Shown here one piece after another: positions 33,321 through 44,105 of a stretch of 64,000 nucleotides of DNA (position 1 is the stretch's first letter; every line of letters starts with the position of its first letter). The notes beneath the pieces are model-generated. The model saw only the letters and a list, made by a program, of their open reading frames with translations. It did no database searches and was not told the DNA's origin. The stretch comes from Ottelia alismoides (Eukaryota > Streptophyta > Magnoliopsida > Alismatales > Hydrocharitaceae): contig JAZKJV010000605.1 in the NCBI GenBank assembly GCA_037367405.1, positions 124,001 through 188,000 of the forward strand. Direction: 5' to 3'. A program made the translations under genes and the position numbers.

Positions 33321-34852
33321 TGTGTACTTCGATGACATATTGATATACAGCTTGACCAAAGACGACGACTTATCCCGTTTACGACAAGTCCTGGAAACCT
33401 TGAGAGCCCAACAATTGTATGTCCATCTTAAGAAATGTTCCTTCATGTCTGACACGGTCCTCTTTTTGGATACATTGTCACTGCCGATGGACTTAAAGTT
33501 GACCCCTCCAAGATTCAGGCCATTCAGAGCTGGCCCGTGCCCAAAACCCTCACTGAGATTCGCAGCTTTCTGGGATTGGCTTCTTTCTACTGGCGCTTCA
33601 TCCGGAACTTTAGCACTTGTGCGGCTCCGTTGGTAGATTGCACGTGCAAAGGCGCACCCACTTGGTCTCTTAAAGCAGAAACCAGCTTTCAAAGGCTAAA
33701 ACATCAATTGACCCATGCCCCTGTCTTGGCACTTCCTGACTTCACCAAGGTTTCCATAGTCGATTGCGATGCCTCACATGTCGGGATTGGTGCCGTTCTA
33801 AGTCAAAAAGGGCGACCTGTAGCATTCTACAGTGAGAAATTGAATGAAGCTCGATCACGATACTCCACTTATTATGTCGAATTCTATGTCGTGGTGCAAG
33901 CCCTCAAGCATTGGAGGCATTACCTGATCCAATTGAATTTGTCCTTAACTCTGATCAAGAAGCCTTAAGATACCTGAACTCACAGAAGACCCTTAACAAG
34001 TGTCACGCAAAATGGGTTAGTTTCCTCCAAGAATACACATTCCATCTCAAGCACAAGGCTGGCACTCTGAATCGCGTGGCCGACGCGTTAAGCCGACGAG
34101 CACATGCCCTGACCACGATGACCGTCAGCACAACAGGATTTGACACGCTCAAGGATCTCTACCCCATTGATCCTGACTTCGGACAAGCTTATGCAGAATG
34201 TGTTGATACTGGGCAGGATCCGACAGCCACTTATGTCCTTCATGAGGGATTCATGTTCAAGGCCCACCGACTGTGCATCCTTGCCACCTCCCTTCGAGAG
34301 AATTTAATTTCAGAACTGCATAACGGTGATTTAGCTGGACACTTTGGAAGGGACAAGACCTTGACTCTTCTCCAAGAGCGATTTTTTTGGCCACAATTGC
34401 GAAAGGATGTCACAAAGTTTGTACAAAAATGCCAAACATGTCAGAGATTCAAAGGCCATAAGCAGAACACTGGGTTGTATACACCTCTGCCGATTCCACT
34501 GCGACCCTGGGAAGACATCACTATGGATTTTGTGCTAGGCCTACCCCTAACGGTACGGAAAGTTGACTCTATTTTTGTGGTTGTGGACAGATTTTCTAAA
34601 ATGGCACACTTCATTGCATGTAAAAAAACCTCAGATGCATCTCATGTCGCCGATTTGTTTTTTCGTGATATTGCTCGATTGCATGGTGTTCCTCGTTCTT
34701 TCACTTCGGATCGCGATACCAGGTTTTTGAGTCATTTTTGGCGCACGCTTTGGTCTCGTCTTGGTACTCGTTTGCAATACAGCGCTGCTTATCATTTACA
34801 AACAGATGGGCAAAACGAAGTAGTTAACAGATCATTAGGAAATTTATTGTGA
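33321..34852 (+). pseudogene. Gypsy-1 reverse transcriptase end, RNase H and integrase core
   Basis: YFDDILIYS (catalytic DD, 33322 onward) is followed, after a frame change, by LTEIRSFLGLASFYWRFI, then RNase H with DASHVGIGAVLSQ, PVAFYSEKLN and HWRHYL. A further frame gives LKHKAGTLNRVADALSRR and the integrase HHCC finger (ELHNGDLAGHFGRDKT ... CQTCQRFKGHK). The core follows with the first D (TMDFVLGLP, about 34525), VVDRFSKMAHF, the second D (TSDRDTRFLS) and the catalytic E in DGQNEVVN. It ends at a premature stop. Confidence 0.88.
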
Positions 34853-35642
34853 TGTCTTGCAGGGGACTCTCCGTCCAAATGGGATCTAATTCTTCCCCAA
34901 GCCGAATTCGCGTATAACAGTTCCACTAATAGGTCCACTGGAAAATCGCCATTTGAGAGTGTGTATGGCTTTCCACTTACCCAATTTCTACACCTAACAA
35001 CCACAACCATGCAAAGGAGGAGTAGTGCAGCTGCTGAAGACCTGGTCGAACATCTAACCCATATCCATACCGAGATCCGAGCCAAACTCCAAACCATGAC
35101 CCAGAAATACCAAGCCCAAGCCAACCTCCACCGTAGAGAGAGCGAGTTCAGAGTTGGAGAATTAGTGATGGTCCACCTAAAAAAAGAGAGGTTTCCTTTG
35201 AGAGTCCACCAAAAATTGAGTGTCCGAAAGATTGGTCCATTCCGAATCCTCAAGAAGATTGGGCCCAATGCTTACTTACTTGATCTACCGCCAGACGTCC
35301 AGACATCGCCAGTATTTAATGTATCAGATCTCTTCTTATATCACGGAGATGAACAGGCAGATGCCACCATGCTAGTAGCTTCCGCTGATGATACGCGCCA
35401 ACCATCGACCGCAACTGATACCGATCAGATTGAAGATATCGCCGACATCCGAGATATGACGACTAGACGTGGTCTCTTCAGTCGCTATCTAGTCAAATGG
35501 AAGGGACGACCTCTTATAGATTGCACCTGGATTGACGAGGATGAACTTCAACAACTCTGCCCCGATATACTTCAGAACTACCACGATGCCATCTCGACGG
35601 AGCGAGATTTTTCTCAGCAGGGGGGAGTTGATGCAGCATAAT
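34853..35642 (+). pseudogene. Gypsy-1 integrase C-terminus and chromodomain
   Basis: FAYNSSTNRSTGKSPFE, the usual block after the integrase core, precedes a long frame with VGELVMVHLKKERFP, KIGPFRILKKIGPNAYLLDLP and FNVSDLF. It then has a chromodomain, LVKWKGRPLIDCTWI, about 35495-35540. Chromodomain-bearing gypsy elements target heterochromatin. The stop codon (TAA) lies inside the LTR start, as in related elements. Confidence 0.88.
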
Positions 35643-35971
35643 ACTACCTTTTAGTCGACATTTTTTTATTTATTTTTATTTATTTATGTAAAAGGCTCAT
35701 TATACAAGGCCTTATCATCTTTTCTTTTCTGCTTGCTTTCTTTTTCTATTTTTAGAAAGGTTGTTGCTATTTGGGGGGATTTGGCCTCTATAAAGGCACC
35801 CCAATAGCTAGGGTTGGACTTTAGTTTTTTGGAATGAAACCAATTTCCCTCACTTAATCTCTCTCTCTCCTTCTCTCGTTTCCGCCGCCCTCTTTCCCTC
35901 ATTCCCCCGTGTTTTCCTTCTCCCCCAAGCCCTACTTCGTCACGCCGCCGCCTCCCCCCTTCGAACCCATG
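35629..35971 (+). repeat. 3' LTR of Gypsy-1 (right border uncertain)
   Basis: It starts TGATGCAGCATAATAC after the polypurine tract and has CCTCTATAAAGGCACCCC as a TATA candidate (about 35786). The end may be CGAACCCA (35969), or the LTR may be cut at 35971, where Copia-A resumes after GTCTGGAG. The mate LTR is missing. Confidence 0.65.
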
Positions 35972-36640
35972 GTCTGGAGTACCCGACAAAAATACATTTG
36001 ACAGCTCTAGGAGAGAGCTTGTCTATACCTAGAGATAGCTGGTGGACAAAGGCAACCGAGCCAAACACTCGAGGGATAAGTGAGAACAATTCCTTTTTAG
36101 GAAAAGCCACAGAAAAAGGAATCTTCTCACCCAAGACTAACGATGGCATGCGATTGATAAGACAGCATGCCGTAAGAACAGCATCGCCCCAGAAGGAATG
36201 AGGAGCACGACTCTGTATGAGAAGTGTCCTAGTGACATCAAGCAAATGACGATGTTTTCTCTCTGCAACCCCATTCTGTTGGGAAGTATAGACACAGGTT
36301 GTTTGGTGGATAATTCCTTGAGTTGAAAAATAAATAGAAAGAGAGTTGGTACAAAATTCCAAGGCATTATCAGTCCTCACAATTTTCACATGAGCCGAAA
36401 AGACATTCCGAACTTCATTTATGAAATTTTTGATAACATTTCCAGCTTCAAATTTATTCTTTAATAAAAATACCCAAGACAAACGAGAAAAGTCATCAAC
36501 AACGACAAGATAAAACTTGTGTCCCTGATGATCAGGAACACGACTTGGACCACAAATGTCTACATGAAACAACTCAAAATTGGCGGTACTACTCTGACTC
36601 TGACAACTGGGAAAGGTAGACCGATGATGCTTTCCCACTT
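35972..36640 (-). pseudogene. Copia-A integrase
   Basis: The frame is open over about 220 codons: FELFHVDICGPSR (first catalytic D), FYLVVVDDFSRLSWVFLLKNK, KIVRTDNALEF (second D), QTTCVYTSQQNGVAERKHRHLLD (catalytic E), FWGDAVLTACCLINRMPS, FGSVAFVHQLS and AVKCIFVGYSR. All three catalytic acids are present. The frame is cut by the 10 kb block. Upstream (36641-36930), the gag-pre-integrase part is broken by stops. Confidence 0.9.
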
Positions 36641-36931
36641 AGCAAGCCTCACATTGAAAGGACGTGTGAGGTGAAATCTAGGGAAGAACACGACATAACT
36701 TCTAAAGCGAGAGATGACCAAAGCGCAGGTGCCACAATAATGGAGAAATAGGTCCAGCAGGTAGAGAGGAGATTCCGATATATGGAGGCCGAACAAGGCG
36801 ATAGAGACCCCGCTGCTCATGGCCATGAACAATCACGTTGCCCGTAAGGATGTCCTAAAAAATAAGAGAAGATGGATCAAAAATGGCTCGACAATGTAAA
36901 TCCTTCGTAATCTGGTTAATCGACAATAAAT

Positions 36932-38138
36932 TCATTGAAAATAAGGCGCATACAACACATTCTTTAGATGCATAGAAGGTGTCAAGCTAATCTCCCCCTG
37001 ACCAGTAATCGGGGAGTGTGTTCTATATGCAATAACCACAGTGCGTCCAGGAGATACTTGTCTGTAAGCCGAAAGTTGACCCCGGTCTCCACACAAATGA
37101 TGTGTAGCACCAGAATCCATAATCCACTCCATAGTATCAGATCCACTACTTCTAGTGAGAGCATAAATACTACCTAAGATACTAGAGGAGGCAGAGGCCG
37201 CAACATCTGAATGACTATCGGATACTGGTGAAGACATCACAGGACCGGATGGAGGTATAATACCCCTCAAACGAGCTACGAGGTCATCAAAGCGTTGGTC
37301 CAAGGAAGACGCAGCAGGAGGCTCAATCTGTTCAGCTACTCGTGCAGAAGCCGGGAATCCATGCTTGGAGTAGCATGTATCCTCAGTATGTCCAGGGCGA
37401 TGACAGAAAGTACATGGTTGGCGAACACGGCCTCCCCTTCCTCGAGGTCCACGTCCACAGAATGAAGAGGAACCACCGCGACCTCAGGATACTGTCATTG
37501 TTGAGGATGTTTGATTTGTAGTAAAGGATGGGACAGTTATACGACTGAGTCTGCGAAAAGCTTCCTCCATAGGAGGAATGGTAGAGTCCGCCAGTATCTG
37601 AGATCGTGCCGCCTCGTATTCTGGATCAAGTGCTGCCAGGAAAACGCCAACCATGGTGGCGTTCCTATAGGTCTTCTGCTGCTCTGGAGTAGACGTGAAA
37701 GGCATAAAGCTATACAACTTCTCAAACATCCCACGGAGGGATGTATATAAAGAGTGTAATGGACGATCAGTCTGTTTGATGGTGAATATATCATGTTGGA
37801 GTTGTAAAATCTTCGTCTCGTTCTTATCTTGTGAATACGTTGCAACAAGAATATCCCACATTGGTTGTGTGCTGATGGAGTATATCATTGGCAATCTCTA
37901 TTGCCAATGTACCTGAGAGCCATACTTTGGCATATGCATCATCCGCCTCCCATGAGGCATTAACCCCAGTCTTCTCAGTCGGTTCTTCCTCGGTAAGAAT
38001 GTGTTTCTTACCAGTAGACTTCATCATACTTATGAACTGCATAGCCCACAGTTCATAATTCGACCCATCCATCTTGACTATGGGCGTTGGACCTCTGAAG
38101 GCGCCTGTGGAGGGAATATCCACCTTGTTCTCTGACAT
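36932..38138 (-). pseudogene. Copia-A gag and protease
   Basis: Gag starts MSENKVDIPSTGAFRGPTPIVKMD (38138) with YELWAMQF and VNASWEADDAYAKVW. After a frameshift near 37860 it continues with TKILQLQHDIF, LYTSLRGMFEKLY and MEEAFRRLSR. The CCHC knuckle CTFCHRPGHTEDTC is at about 37355-37412. The protease frame (37303-36932) has WIMDSGATHHLCGD, an intact DSGA active site, and ends LKNVLYAPYFQ. Confidence 0.9.
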
Positions 38139-38259
38139 ATCAGCTTGAGAAGACTATGGCTGAATAATTGACGGGATTGTGTCTACACCAACATAAAGAG
38201 ATTGGATTGCATGTGTAGACTCATGCACCCAACCTCAGCATGTGATAGGACTAGTCGAG

Positions 38260-38590
38260 GAAGAAGATGTGCACACAAAAGCCCACGTGAAGACGCACGG
38301 GCTCGCGGGGCTTAGGCGTGCACTCGTGCACGGGGTGGGGCACACAGCCTCACCGTCGGCATGCTGGAGAGACGCAGGCGGCGTGCGGGTGGCGCTCAGG
38401 CGGAGAGCGGGCGACGCGCGAGCAGCACGCGAGCGACGCTCAAACGGAGCGCGGGTGAAGCGCGAGCAACGCTCGGGTGGTGCTCATGCGGTGAGCGAGC
38501 AGCACGTGGACAGCACGCGGGCGGAGCACAAGGGAGGCGGCGCCGGCGGTGGAAGCCGAGAGAGAGAGGGGGTGCGGCGGGTGGGGATAG
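38260..38590. repeat. GC-rich imperfect repeats in the Copia-A leader
   Basis: Many overlapping imperfect copies of GCGAGCAGCACGCG / GCGAGCAACGCTC-like units sit between the primer site and gag. Copia-E (6630-6870) and Copia-B (30960-31160) have leaders of equally high GC but different sequence. Reading frames here are compositional artefacts. Confidence 0.6.
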
Positions 38591-38629
38591 GATTAAGGTT
38601 AGGTATTCAAGCTCTGGTCTAGAACCGCC

Positions 38630-38641
38630 GCTCTGATACCA
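38630..38641 (-). promoter_or_regulatory. primer binding site of Copia-A
   Basis: The minus strand reads TGGTATCAGAGC, a perfect match to the plant initiator tRNA-Met primer site, abutting the 5' LTR with no gap. Confidence 0.93.
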
Positions 38642-38803
38642 TGTTGGAAGAAAATGATCAGTTGTTTATTCCACAAACCCTAGGCTCTCTTATATAGGAG
38701 AGGTGCCTATGGGTAAATTACATAAAGAGTCCACAAGTAGAAAGAAAATAAAAAACAATACAAAATAATAGAACAGTGGCATAGCATAACATATATCTCT
38801 ACA
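38642..38803 (-). repeat. 5' LTR of Copia-A
   Basis: 162 bp, 4 differences from 23653-23814. It is followed by the TTTTG target duplication (38804-38808). Confidence 0.93.
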
Positions 38804-39068
38804 TTTTGTATTGGTTCTTGAAGTCTTCATCAAGTTGCTTCCTATCCTTGATGTCCAACTTGTGGTTTTTCCTTCGTAGGTGTAGGAGCATGTTTGCAGC
38901 CTAACTTTCCAGTTTCCTTTAACATATCTAGGTTATTTTCTCTGATAAAGAATCAGACCTTCATTCGATCTTGTCATTCAATGCCTCAAAAATACTAGAT
39001 CCCTCATATTAGACACTTCAACAAGCTCTCCTTTGGACGTATTATCTCCTCCTCATCCCATGTGATAA
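38804..39068 (-). pseudogene. Copia-G, reverse transcriptase middle part
   Basis: The minus strand reads, with stops, WDEEEI (after the lost VDD), then LDMLKETGKLGCKHAPTPTKEK and the residues leading to KRILIKLIYL on the far side of Copia-A. This is the stretch between the YVDD motif and the GKLIYL block. The Copia-A target duplication lies exactly in it. Confidence 0.8.
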
Positions 39069-39932
39069 CCATGCCAACTAAGGAGAGGGGCAGGTTTTAG
39101 TATTCCCAAACCCATACCCATTTATAAAATCACTACCCAAACTCACTCATTTATTAAACGATAGTTCTAAGCGGATGTCAATATGCCCATCGGGTATCCA
39201 TGTCTCCAATGGGTGTCCACACATCCGATATAAAATCAAATTTTAAACTAACCATTCATACAATATGTTCATACAAAAAGACAACAAAAGTAAGTTATAC
39301 AGAAACTCTGCACACATTTAACATAGAATCGATTATAAATCAATTAAGGTATAAATTATTTGAAGACACCTATTGAATGAAAATATTAAAGATGTACAAC
39401 ACATTGACATTTAATTCGTGGATAACACATATTGTGTAAGGTCTATGTCGGTACATCAAATATATGCAACACATGTGCAGGGAATATCATAGATTTATAA
39501 TAATTAGATGGTTTGTTCATATTGGATTAAAAATGTGTATGTTAGATATACAAAAAGACAGTTGAATATGATTTCGTGAATGAATTAGGGAAATATATCA
39601 AGATTTTTATATAGATGAGTTGAAAATGATTAGCTATTGATTAGATTGGATTAGTTCAAATAACGTGAAACACATACACATACACATGTATATGTACATG
39701 TAGATATACATGTATATGTAAATGTACATTGTATATATGTACTTAAAAATATTCAGGTTCGGGTCGGCTTTGGGTTCGGGTACCCATAAGGGAATCCCAC
39801 CCGAGCCCGTACCTGCATAGGTAGTAAGTTTCAAACCCAAACTCGTCTAAAAATAAAAAGGGTAGGTTCTGGATCTTTAAATGGAGCAGGTTCGGGTCGG
39901 GTACCCAACGGATACACCTAGATTGGCATCCC
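39069..39932. mobile_element. TIR element with GGGTACCC/CGGGT repeats, in Copia-G
   Basis: An 864-bp non-coding insertion with ends CCATGCCAACTAAGG and GGGATGCCAATCTAGG (inverted). Subterminal clusters of CGGGT and ACCC[AG] flank an AT-rich centre with ATGTATATGTACATGT repeats (39680-39740). It interrupts Copia-G next to its YVDD block. A TAA triplet flanks both ends (39066-39068 and 39933-39935), which would suit a Harbinger-type duplication, but three bases are weak evidence. The superfamily is open. Confidence 0.7.
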
Positions 39933-42900
39933 TAACGCCATGAACATAAATAAATTAGTCCTCTTGATAAAAAGGGTATGATCTTTCTTGCCTTGATGTT
40001 ATCCCAGCCTATTCATTTTTTTTTTTTGAAACCATCCCAGTCTATTCATCACAGCTCTAAATTTTTCAAACCAGACCCTAGGAAATTGTTTCAGTCCATA
40101 TAATGGTTTCTTCACTTTGCAGTATTTCTCTATCCTTCCATGGCCATGAGGCATATACAGGTAAACTTTTCTTGGAGATCTTCATTCAAGAATCATTCTT
40201 TATGTCCATCTGATGAAGTTTACACCCCTTGAGGAAAGCTAAAGAAAGATTCATCCATATTATATCCATGTTTGCCGTCGAGATAAATGTTTCCATAGTA
40301 GTCAATACTGTATTTTTGACCAAAACCCTTTGCAATAAGTCTAGACTTGTATCTCTGAACATGTCCATGTTGCTTGTATTTATAGTATAAACCCACTTTG
40401 AACTGACCAGATGTATCCTATTATGAATATCCACAATGTCCTAAGTACAATTTTTCAAAGGGCTCTTATCTCATCTGACATAGCTCGAACCCAACAAGGT
40501 CAATACTTGCACCAACAAAATTCTTGGAAATCACAGAAGTAGGAAATGAAAGAATTAAAGCATTTATAGTTTAGGCTAAGTTTTAAATAACCAATATATA
40601 TGTTAAAAGGATATTTCGTACACTATGTGTATCTTAAGGGAGGCTTTATTTCTCACCGCCCACATCTCAATGCGATTGGATCTCCGCCAATGACAATATG
40701 TTCATCGGTACCAACATCTTCAACAATGTAATCATTTTCCAAATCACTTTTCGTGTTAGATTTGAACCATGACTTGTAGCATAAGAATTTAGATCATCCA
40801 CGGATTGACCAAGATTGGGATTTGTTTCACGTTCACAGTTTTGAACGTGAGCCCCTTGCTGATTTGTCATGTTATACTTTTTATCATGCCAATGAAGATC
40901 ACAGGGCTTCCATCCTTTTTTCTAGCATCATTATGAGTATAGTCACATGAAGAGACCACGAATCCATCAACCACAACCAGGAGGAGAATTTTCTATACAT
41001 TTCCTTCACCATTACTCCTACTCTTCCCATGAAAGGAAAGCTCTCAACGGTAAGATTCATGTTCAATAAAGGTGATGTCTTTACCCATGCATCATTCCAT
41101 ACTTCGAATTAAAACACTTGTATCAATTTTGAGTGGTGAGTGTCCCAAGATAATCCCTTTGATTGTTTGTGCATTAAGATTCTTTACATCGGTGCTTACT
41201 TGTGAATATAGCAAATACACCTAAAAGTATTTGAAGGAAGAATAACAATTTTACTATTACGTTGAATTATTGAAATTAGAGTATCCATGTCTAGTTGAGG
41301 GCTACATGTTTATAAGAAAGGTACTTGTAAGAACCGCCTCTCTCGGAATCTCCTACGAAGATTTCTCTGAAAAAAGGGCTCTACTAACTTTATGGTGTCT
41401 TTTTTTTTCTCTCTTCAACCCATTTTACTGAGGATTATATGTACACAAGGTCTCATGAACAGTTTCTTTTGTAGTAGAAAAATCTTGCAATTGTTTAGAG
41501 ATATACTGACGAGCATTATCAAACCTAAACTGCTTGACAGATTTCACATATTGTGTCTCAATCAAATTAAAGAAGTTCTTTACGGTGCTAAAAAGATCTC
41601 CACGGTTATGAAGTTGATAAACAGAATCACTTCTCAAATAAGCATCTATAAACGTAATGAAGTACCTATAGCCATTAGAAGATGCAAAATTGGATGGACC
41701 CCAAACATCAGAGTGAACTAAATCAAATTTTTCACAGGCTTTGCTTTCAAAATCAGGATAAGCAGCATATGTGTGCTTACCTCTCCTACATACATGGCAA
41801 ACAAGGTTCCCGAACTTTAAACCTTCAAGTGAATAGGAAAAACTCCTTATGGGAACAAAAGGAGATATGGCAGTCGCTCTTGATACTACATAACCAGTTG
41901 ATAACAATCTTCTTGTTTTGATAGTCTCGAATTGTAGTAGTTAATGTTGCTAAAATTTAGTTGGAAAACAATATAGACATTCAGAAACCAAACCAATCTC
42001 AATCCTCCTCCATGTCACCAAGACCAGCAACATACAACGATCCGAAGAAGAAAATAATTCATACTTCAATTCTTTTGTTATCTAGAGATTTAGAGACATG
42101 TCATGAACATAATATGTATCATGGATTAGGAATTTGTTAAGAACGGATATAATTCATTTCCCTATCATTGTTATATGGAACCCATTCATAAGCGTAATGT
42201 GGTCCTCACCAGAGACCAATTTATAGCCTCTTAGTAGTTTTGGATTGCCCGTCATATGGCAGTGGCACCAGTATCAATTATCCACTATTTGTAATCGTTT
42301 TTATTGCAATATTACCTCTTTTCTAAGCAATAACAGCAAGAACATTGTTGGTAGTGAGGGCTTCTTTAGAGTTTTCTTCCTGAGTGTTGATCATGCTATG
42401 ATAATCCCCAAGTTCCTGAATCTAGTCATGAGTGATTTCTTTCCCTCTCTCTCCTCCAACATGTTCAGAAGTACTAGCAACAACCATCTCTGTCTTCTGA
42501 TTGTACCGCCCTCTTGATTGTTTCTTTTATGGATGAAAAATCTCAAAAGAAGTCAATAGAATAACCATATTTCTTTGCAACAGATTCATTTCTTATTTTG
42601 CTTCTCTATATTATTACCTAGAAATATGAGTGCAAATCGTTCAACACTCATGACATCTTTAAAAGAAATATTCATCACCAACCTTCTCTCTTCCTCTGCC
42701 TTAAACGGATGATAAACTTCCTTAATACTTGAAATAGTTGTTGAATTCAGTATTTCTCTCTTAATATTCTTAAAATCAAACTTCAAACCATCCAAGAAGA
42801 TAAATGTTATGTTCTTCCGCTCTCAATCATTTCTATTAGTATTGCATTTCCGAGATTCCTCAAAATGGTAATCTAAACCTTCCCATTTAGACACAAGGGC

Positions 42901-42958
42901 GCCATAATATGAAAAAAAATAGAAAGCTCCCTCTATTGAAGATTAGAGATCTCACAAG
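39933..42958 (-). pseudogene. Copia-G, gag end to reverse transcriptase
   Basis: Minus strand, many stops. Gag end (42795-42586) has DGLKFDFKNIKREI; protease remnant (about 42280-42150) MTGNPKLLRGYKLVSGEDHITLMNG. Integrase (41907-41425) has LEGLKFGNLVCHVCRRGKH, FDLVHSDVWGPSN, GYRYFITFIDAY and QFRFDNARQY. Reverse transcriptase (40430-39950) has KWVYTI, RYKSRLIAKGFGQKYSIDY and KLHQMDIKNDFLNEDLQEK, then YGLKQFPR. The protein closely follows Copia-D, so both belong to one family. No 5' LTR was found. Confidence 0.85.
40001..40049 (-). mobile_element. ultra-short LINE-tail insertion with 16-bp duplication, in Copia-G
   Basis: ATCCCAGCCTATTCAT (40001-40016) and ATCCCAGTCTATTCAT (40034-40049) flank a 17-nt insert: 11 T then GAAACC. 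On the minus strand the insert is GGTTTC plus A11. LINE-3, 19 kb away, ends ...CGTTTC plus A11 (59103-59118), so the last 16 bases agree. It disrupts the Copia-G reverse transcriptase frame. Confidence 0.7.
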
Positions 42959-43936
42959 CATTGTTTTTAAAAACGCACCTCGAGGCGTTGAGGCGTACGC
43001 CTCGAGGCATTTTTCAAGGAAAAACGCCTCGAGGCGCTGCCTCATGTATGTGCCGATTTTTAAAAAAAAATCTACAATATTTTTTTCATTTCTTTTTAAT
43101 TGTGAACTTTTCGTCTTTTGTAGACAAGTATTTTCAAGTCCTTAAGCTCACGATTCAATGAAATGTATTTTTTAATTTATTAACAGATTAAGCTTATTTT
43201 TACTTTGTTATGCATGTTCTTTATAAATCAACATGAATAAAAAAATAATTCTTGAGTCCTTAAATCTAATACCTCTACTCTTTAGTATGCATTAGGCATA
43301 AATGTTTTTATTAAAATATTTGGATACAAGACCCTTACTTTGACGTAAATTTAGAAACGTATATTTTTGTAAATATGTTCATCTTTTCTTCTATTCAATC
43401 GGGAATAAATTAATACACATCAAAGCATGCATTAACAAAGATGGTCATAATATGCAATATTCAAGTATTTTATCCCTCAATCCTTATGATAAAGTAAAAA
43501 GTGATCATCAATTCACCGATTACTCTCTTATCCTTCTCAATTGAATGGCACACATATCTCACCTAATTTTGAAAATGGTGTGTTACATCTAGTCCCTTTA
43601 TTTAAATTTTATTCAAAACTTAAAATTTTGTAGAGAGTAACCCATTATTGTGGTTGCATATCCATATTTAGTCGACTCCTTATAGATTTAGATTCCAAAA
43701 AAAAGAGAATTATATAACAACTTGGATGTTTAAACCATGATGTTAGCCTTGAAATATCATGGAGTTATGTATTTAATCATAACTATTTAACTTTTAGAAC
43801 TTGAAAATTACGAATAATTATAATATTTTATGAAAAGTTTTCTTTCACGACTGAGGCTTACGTCTCGATATGCCTCGAGGCAATACTGGGAAAACGCCTC
43901 GATACGCCTCACGCTTTTTAAAACCTTGCTCACAAG
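42951..43936. mobile_element. hAT-like element with CCTCGAGG repeats, in Copia-G gag
   Basis: The element proper is 42959-43928 (970 bp), flanked by an exact 8-bp duplication CTCACAAG (42951-42958 and 43929-43936). Ends are CATTGTTTTTAAAAACGC and CAAGGTTTTAAAAAGCGT. Subterminal clusters of CGCCTCGAGGCG palindromes occur at both ends (42975-43045, 43850-43915) around an AT-rich centre. There is no transposase. The duplication fits the hAT consensus nTnnnnAn. Confidence 0.92.
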
Positions 43937-44105
43937 TCATTTGATACGTTTGTAAGTCGTTCCCTTGAGCACGCATGCTCTCTAGAACCATCCACATGTC
44001 TTAAGACAATCTCCTCCAGAGAATGAGATGTTGTATGCCGCTATAGAGTTAACAATCCAAGTATTAAATTTGTTGTCTTCAAGGTACTATTTCTCCCACA
44101 ATGGG
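43937..44105 (-). pseudogene. Copia-G gag, 5' piece
   Basis: Beyond the hAT-like element the minus strand continues with a short gag-like stretch (LEDNKFNTWIVNSIAAYNISF, then GGDCLKTCG). It ends near 44105, where gypsy sequence takes over. The junction lacks an LTR, so it is a deletion or recombination point. Confidence 0.55.

Larger units (their letters stand above)
25900..35971. mobile_element. 10,072-bp composite block inserted in Copia-A
   Basis: The Copia-A polyprotein breaks at VGYSR (35972 side) and resumes at TQKGHMCYYP (25899 side). The break is flanked by exact 8-bp GTCTGGAG copies. The left end begins CAAGGTTGCAG (the MITE inverted repeat) and the right end, read inward on the minus strand, CATGGGTTCG; both are CA.GG hAT-like termini. 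Contents: MITE copy 2, LINE-4, Copia-B, a LINE RT scrap, a Copia-C LTR and gypsy Gypsy-1, all already truncated. That a young element contains a block of older, broken elements implies joint movement. Confidence 0.6.
31863..35971 (+). mobile_element. Ty3/gypsy chromovirus Gypsy-1, 5' truncated
   Basis: The plus-strand gypsy polyprotein runs from the last part of a gag zinc knuckle (KGHRAADC) through protease, reverse transcriptase, RNase H, integrase and chromodomain. A polypurine tract (35615-35628) and an LTR follow. Most of gag and the 5' LTR are missing. Frameshifts near 32970, 33440 and 34850 and a stop at about 33319 inactivate it. It forms the right end of the 10 kb block. Confidence 0.9.
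35972..38803 (-). mobile_element. Copia-A, 5' half (5' LTR to integrase)
   Basis: The minus strand holds the 5' LTR (38642-38803), primer site, leader, gag, protease and integrase up to CIFVGYSR. The first 8 bases, GTCTGGAG, repeat those at 25892-25899, where the element continues. Confidence 0.93.

Noticed and set aside
38242..38636. Two overlapping arginine/alanine-rich frames
   Set aside because: They arise from the GC-rich repetitive leader of Copia-A; no codon bias or domain.
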